A stretch of 64,000 nucleotides of DNA from JAVBWO01 sp036677375 (GTDB taxonomy: Bacteria > Bacillota > Dehalobacteriia > UBA4068 > UBA4997), in the NCBI GenBank assembly GCA_036677375.1, contig JAVBWO010000012.1, positions 1-64,000 on the forward strand, read 5' to 3'. The stretch's first letter is position 1. Every line of letters starts with the position of its first letter. This document shows positions 61,213 to 64,000 of this stretch, one piece after another. The notes under the pieces are model-generated. The model was given only the letters and a program-made list of their open reading frames with translations. It made no database searches and had not been told where the DNA came from. The position numbers and the translations under genes are program-made.

Positions 61213-62751
61213 CTAGCCTTGCAGGCTTTGAGCAAAACCACGCAGCGCTTCAGCGATCATTTGGCGGACAGCTTCCTTGTCCATGCCTGCTTCTTCCGTT
61301 GCGCCGCTGTTTTTTTCCACCATGAAGGAAACACCATCAAAGAGGTTGGTGAGACGGCCCAGGAACAAACTGCCTTTCCCGATGATCATCGCACGGTTGA
61401 TTTCGCCGGACAGGATCATTTCACGGGCAAATCCCAAGAAAGGTACGCCGGAAGGAATATGCCCCTGGGTGGGAGCAAAGCCGGGCATCCCAATGCTTTC
61501 CACGGTGGCGGCTAATTGGGATTTTTCGATATCGCCCCGTTTGACGCCCAAAGCGGCAATCATCTTATAGTTGGCGGTGGGTACATCGCCGGCGCCGGCG
61601 GGTTCGGTAATTTCGGGATTCTGCATTTCCGCAGAGAAGGTGTTAATATCGGTCAGCTTCAAGCCGGCAACTTCCAGAGGATCCATAACGATGGCCTGGA
61701 TAACGGCTTGAGGCGAAGCGCCGGAACCGATTTTGTGACGACCTACGGCATCCGTACGAATCACAGGGCTTACGCCGTCATTTTTCGCGATATGAATAGC
61801 AAAAGCACCCAGGCAGTCTTCCAAAACAGGTAATCCTTTTTTGACATGGTCTTTGGAGTTCATGCCCATTTTGGCGGTAGCGCCGCCGGCTACGAGAACC
61901 ACGTTATCGTAAACACCGGCCTGAACCAAAGCGGCTGCCTCAACAAAAGCGTGAGCGGGTCCGGCGCAGAAGCTTCTGGTGTCGGAACCGGTGGCATTGA
62001 TGCAGTTGCACATTTCCCCAATGGATTTGGCGAAGTTGCCGCCGCCCCGTTGGTTCATATCGCCGCAAGCCTCTTCGGAGCATTCGATGATATAATCGAT
62101 TTGATCCGCTTGCAAATCTGTTTTAGCAAGTAAAAGAGCCAGCGCAATGGTGGAAGAAGCTTTGCTGACCAAGTTTTCAAACATGACGTGGTGAGATAAG
62201 GAAACGTCGATTTCATGAGCTTGCTTGACACAGCCCACTAATTTGTCGTTATAATACATGCCTTCCGCCTGATGGGAATCAACCAGTTCTTGGATTTTGG
62301 CAATATCCATGCTGTTCTTTTCCAGGTGGCTTAAGTTTTGAATGGTGCTTAAAACAGGATGCGCCAAGATCTTTTCACGGACGGACGCTTGGAAAGATTC
62401 TTCCAAAAAGGCCAGGTCAAATACGTCAACCACTTGCATCATACCCAGGAATTCATCCAAAGGCAGGATTTCGCCGAATTTGCCATCTCTTTTGGCGTCG
62501 GCTACGTCATTTTCATACCAGGGACGGGGGATATCCCGCAATGCCTTGGGACGCATATTTCCGATATAGACCTGGTTGGGGGGATATGCCACTGCTTTCT
62601 CGAAAGAGCGCAGGTGACTGGGCAATGCTTTTAAGTGCTCGGAATCGGGATTCAAGATCACTTCGTTGGTTTGGGTGGTGCCTTGATGAATGACCATATC
62701 ATTGGCTTGAATCAAGGCGTAAGCAGCACCTTTTAATACGGGAAAAGTCAT
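61213..62751 (-). CDS. grdC: Glycine/sarcosine/betaine reductase component C, beta subunit
   Basis: A 512-residue thiolase/FabH-like subunit paired with GrdD. MTFPVLKGAAYALIQANDMV at the start, NPDSEHLKALPSHLRSFEKA, then the thiolase-like region with TGSDTRSFCAGPAHAFVEA (candidate active Cys) and VVLVAGGATAKMGMN, and a late GFAPTQGHIPSGVPFLG. ATG 62751 behind GGAGGTGA. It lies 107 nt behind grdB with a strong hairpin between. The same component C serves the different substrate-specific B components. Confidence 0.95.
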   Translation of the reverse strand: MTFPVLKGAAYALIQANDMVIHQGTTQTNEVILNPDSEHLKALPSHLRSFEKAVAYPPNQVYIGNMRPKALRDIPRPWYENDVADAKRDGKFGEILPLDEFLGMMQVVDVFDLAFLEESFQASVREKILAHPVLSTIQNLSHLEKNSMDIAKIQELVDSHQAEGMYYNDKLVGCVKQAHEIDVSLSHHVMFENLVSKASSTIALALLLAKTDLQADQIDYIIECSEEACGDMNQRGGGNFAKSIGEMCNCINATGSDTRSFCAGPAHAFVEAAALVQAGVYDNVVLVAGGATAKMGMNSKDHVKKGLPVLEDCLGAFAIHIAKNDGVSPVIRTDAVGRHKIGSGASPQAVIQAIVMDPLEVAGLKLTDINTFSAEMQNPEITEPAGAGDVPTANYKMIAALGVKRGDIEKSQLAATVESIGMPGFAPTQGHIPSGVPFLGFAREMILSGEINRAMIIGKGSLFLGRLTNLFDGVSFMVEKNSGATEEAGMDKEAVRQMIAEALRGFAQSLQG

Positions 62752-62781
62752 ATTGTCACCTCCGGGTTAATAATGATAAGA

Positions 62782-62830
62782 AGGGGAGGGAAAAGCCTGC
62801 CTTAAAAAGGCTTTCGCTAAACCCTCCCCT
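62782..62830 (-). other. Stable hairpin between grdB and grdC
   Basis: Outer arms AGGGGAGGG (62822-62830 read on minus) and CCCTCCCCT (62782-62790) pair perfectly; inside, AAAGCC and GGCTTT pair again. Only TTCTTATC follows on the minus strand, so it is at best a leaky terminator; it may act as an mRNA-stabilising or processing element between grdB and grdC. Confidence 0.7.
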
Positions 62831-62858
62831 ACTCATTCAGCAAGCTGTAAAGCGCAGC

Positions 62859-64000
62859 TTATTTATCAAAAACAGTCTGTCCGTCCACTTCGGTCGACAA
62901 AGCTTTCAGAGCTTTTCTGACCAAACCGCGGCGGAGATCCTTCTCTTGGTCAGCCGGCAAAGCGGGGTTGCCCAAGGGGTGAGGAATGGCAATGGTGGGA
63001 ACGATACGGTTCGCGCCAACTGTCAGGGAAATCGGTACGATGGTGCACATATGCACCACAGGGAAACCGGCTCTTTCAATCTCTTTTACCATCGTTGCGC
63101 CGCAACGAGTGCAAGTGCCTCACGTAGAGGTGAGAATAACGGCATCAACGTTATCCTCATGGAGATATTTGGCGATTTCCGCGCCGAATTTTTTGGCATT
63201 GGCAACAGCGGTACCATTACCAACGGTAGCATACCAGTAGGGGTGAATGGAACCGAGTTCGCCGTTGGCTTCCATTTCACGCAGTACGTCGATGGGTAAT
63301 ACCCGGTCTAAGTCTTGATTCGCATAAACGGGGTCATAACCGCCGTGAGCGGTTTGGCCGTTTTCAGGCGTAAAATCATTGATTCCTTCCAAGCTATAGC
63401 GGCCGAATTTGGAGGCGCTGGAAGATTCAATGTGATCGGGGTTACCTTTCGGCACGGGACCGCCGGAAGAAACCAAAGCAATACGGGCATGTTTGATATC
63501 CTTTACCGCAGGTTGAGGATCAACGCGGTCGAAGGAAGGCATGGGATACTCGGTGGTGAAATCCTTACCGTTGATTTTTTTAACTAACATGTCAACAGCA
63601 CGTTTCGAACCGCGCTCTTCTGCAAAGAAGTTTTTCCGCAAGCCACGAGGAATAAACGCTTGGGTAATTTCTTCGCCGTTTAAGATTTGTTTGGCCAAAG
63701 CAGCCATAGCGGGAATAGCGGTTCTCATGCTAACAGCAGAATTACCGGTCTCCACGATATAAGCATACTTTTTGAACATTTCACAGCCGGGGTTTTCGGG
63801 ATACAAACCGCTGACTACCGGAATGCCAAGGTTTTCGCTAACCAATTTGGCAACGGTACCGCAAGCCATCCCATAACGGCCGGCATTAAAGCCGGGGCCT
63901 GCAACTACTAAATCGGGAGAATATTGCTTGAACATTTTCACGATTTCCGCAGAGGCTTCTTCCAAATTTTCCATGAAATAGCTGTCGCCGCAGATCACGG
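62859..64000 (-). CDS. grdB: Glycine/sarcosine/betaine reductase component B selenoprotein (gamma subunit), 5' end outside window
   Basis: A read-through frame of about 380 codons, open at the window edge; family members have about 436 residues, so some 55 N-terminal residues are missing. An in-frame TGA at 63122-63120 encodes selenocysteine: VILTST-U-GTCTRCGATMVKE, the U-x2-C-x2-C site of GrdB-type subunits. Upstream are ENPGCEMFKKYAYIVETGNS and FIPRGLRKNFFAEERG; downstream are PVVHMCTIVPISLTVGANRI and AIPHPLGNPALP. It reductively cleaves the substrate amine and passes the carboxymethyl group to GrdA. GrdB, GrdF (sarcosine) and GrdH (betaine) share this site, so the substrate is not certain. 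Confidence 0.95.
63090..63119 (-). promoter_or_regulatory. Putative SECIS hairpin of grdB
   Basis: Immediately behind the TGA the minus strand reads GGCACTTGCACT and then the perfect hairpin CGTTGC-GGC-GCAACG (63107-63093). Bacterial selenoprotein mRNAs carry such a stem-loop just downstream of UGA for SelB binding. The small GGC loop is consistent but not diagnostic, because the same bases also encode the conserved R-C-G-A-T. Confidence 0.7.

Overview
The window is a gene-dense stretch of chromosome from an anaerobic, endospore-forming Firmicute of the Clostridia type. The evidence is: sporulation genes (spoIIP, yqfC, yqfD, two coat-like genes); AddAB; a T-box in front of glyQS; an HrcA/CIRCE heat-shock operon; the rpsU-nfeD-floA-yqfC-yqfD-phoH-pgpH-ybeY-dgkA-era-recO gene order; and a selenocysteine-containing glycine/sarcosine/betaine reductase cluster, which marks amino-acid (Stickland-type) fermentation. 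I cannot name genus or species from sequence alone. Almost every gene is on the minus strand; only hsp20 and rpsT are on plus. TTG and GTG starts behind good Shine-Dalgarno sequences are common.

Layout. 1-1165: end of an integrative/conjugative-type element (ArdA-like gene cut by the window edge, LPD28-type gene, a broken small gene, a Cys-rich small gene). 1166-1570: hairpins and repeated AAAAAGGGCGC arms, the probable junction. 1571-1886: tRNA Val-Asp-Phe-Gly cluster behind consensus promoters. 2132-6341: ctpA, nth, coat-like genes, a DUF1540 gene, an UPF0173 hydrolase and a small Cys-rich membrane protein. 6465-13455: addBA. 13713-18693: PHP phosphoesterase, HflX, a DUF362 protein, a ZIP transporter. 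19028-25195: ppdK, glyS, glyQ and the glycine T-box. 25237-37005: recO back to nfeD, the envelope/sporulation/RNA-maturation block. 37517-46161: hsp20, rpsU, hinT, mtaB, rsmE and hrcA-grpE-dnaK-dnaJ. 46186-57056: hemW, lepA, murJ, spoIIP, rpsT, holA, comEC, comEA. 57377-59842: leuS. 60005-64000: grdD, grdC and grdB, whose in-frame UGA selenocysteine codon splits it into two conventional reading frames; its 5' end lies outside the window.

How parts connect. Glycine appears at several levels: the T-box specifier GGC and its TGGA bulge match the tRNA-Gly(GCC) with discriminator U encoded at 1571-1645; glyQS charges that tRNA; and the Grd complex consumes glycine or a methylated derivative for acetyl phosphate. 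PPDK could carry carbon between pyruvate and phosphoenolpyruvate in such a fermenter (inference).

Most unusual items: an exact JAMM-type metalloprotease signature in the N-terminal extension of HflX; the UGA codon of grdB with a hairpin just behind it; a 155-nt overlap of pgpH and ybeY; a DUF362 protein whose C-terminal cysteine pattern recalls NuoB/hydrogenase small subunits; a 140-bp structure with perfect 13-bp ends in the nfeD leader; and two short frames interrupted by UGA. I see no CRISPR array, rRNA gene or complete insertion sequence.
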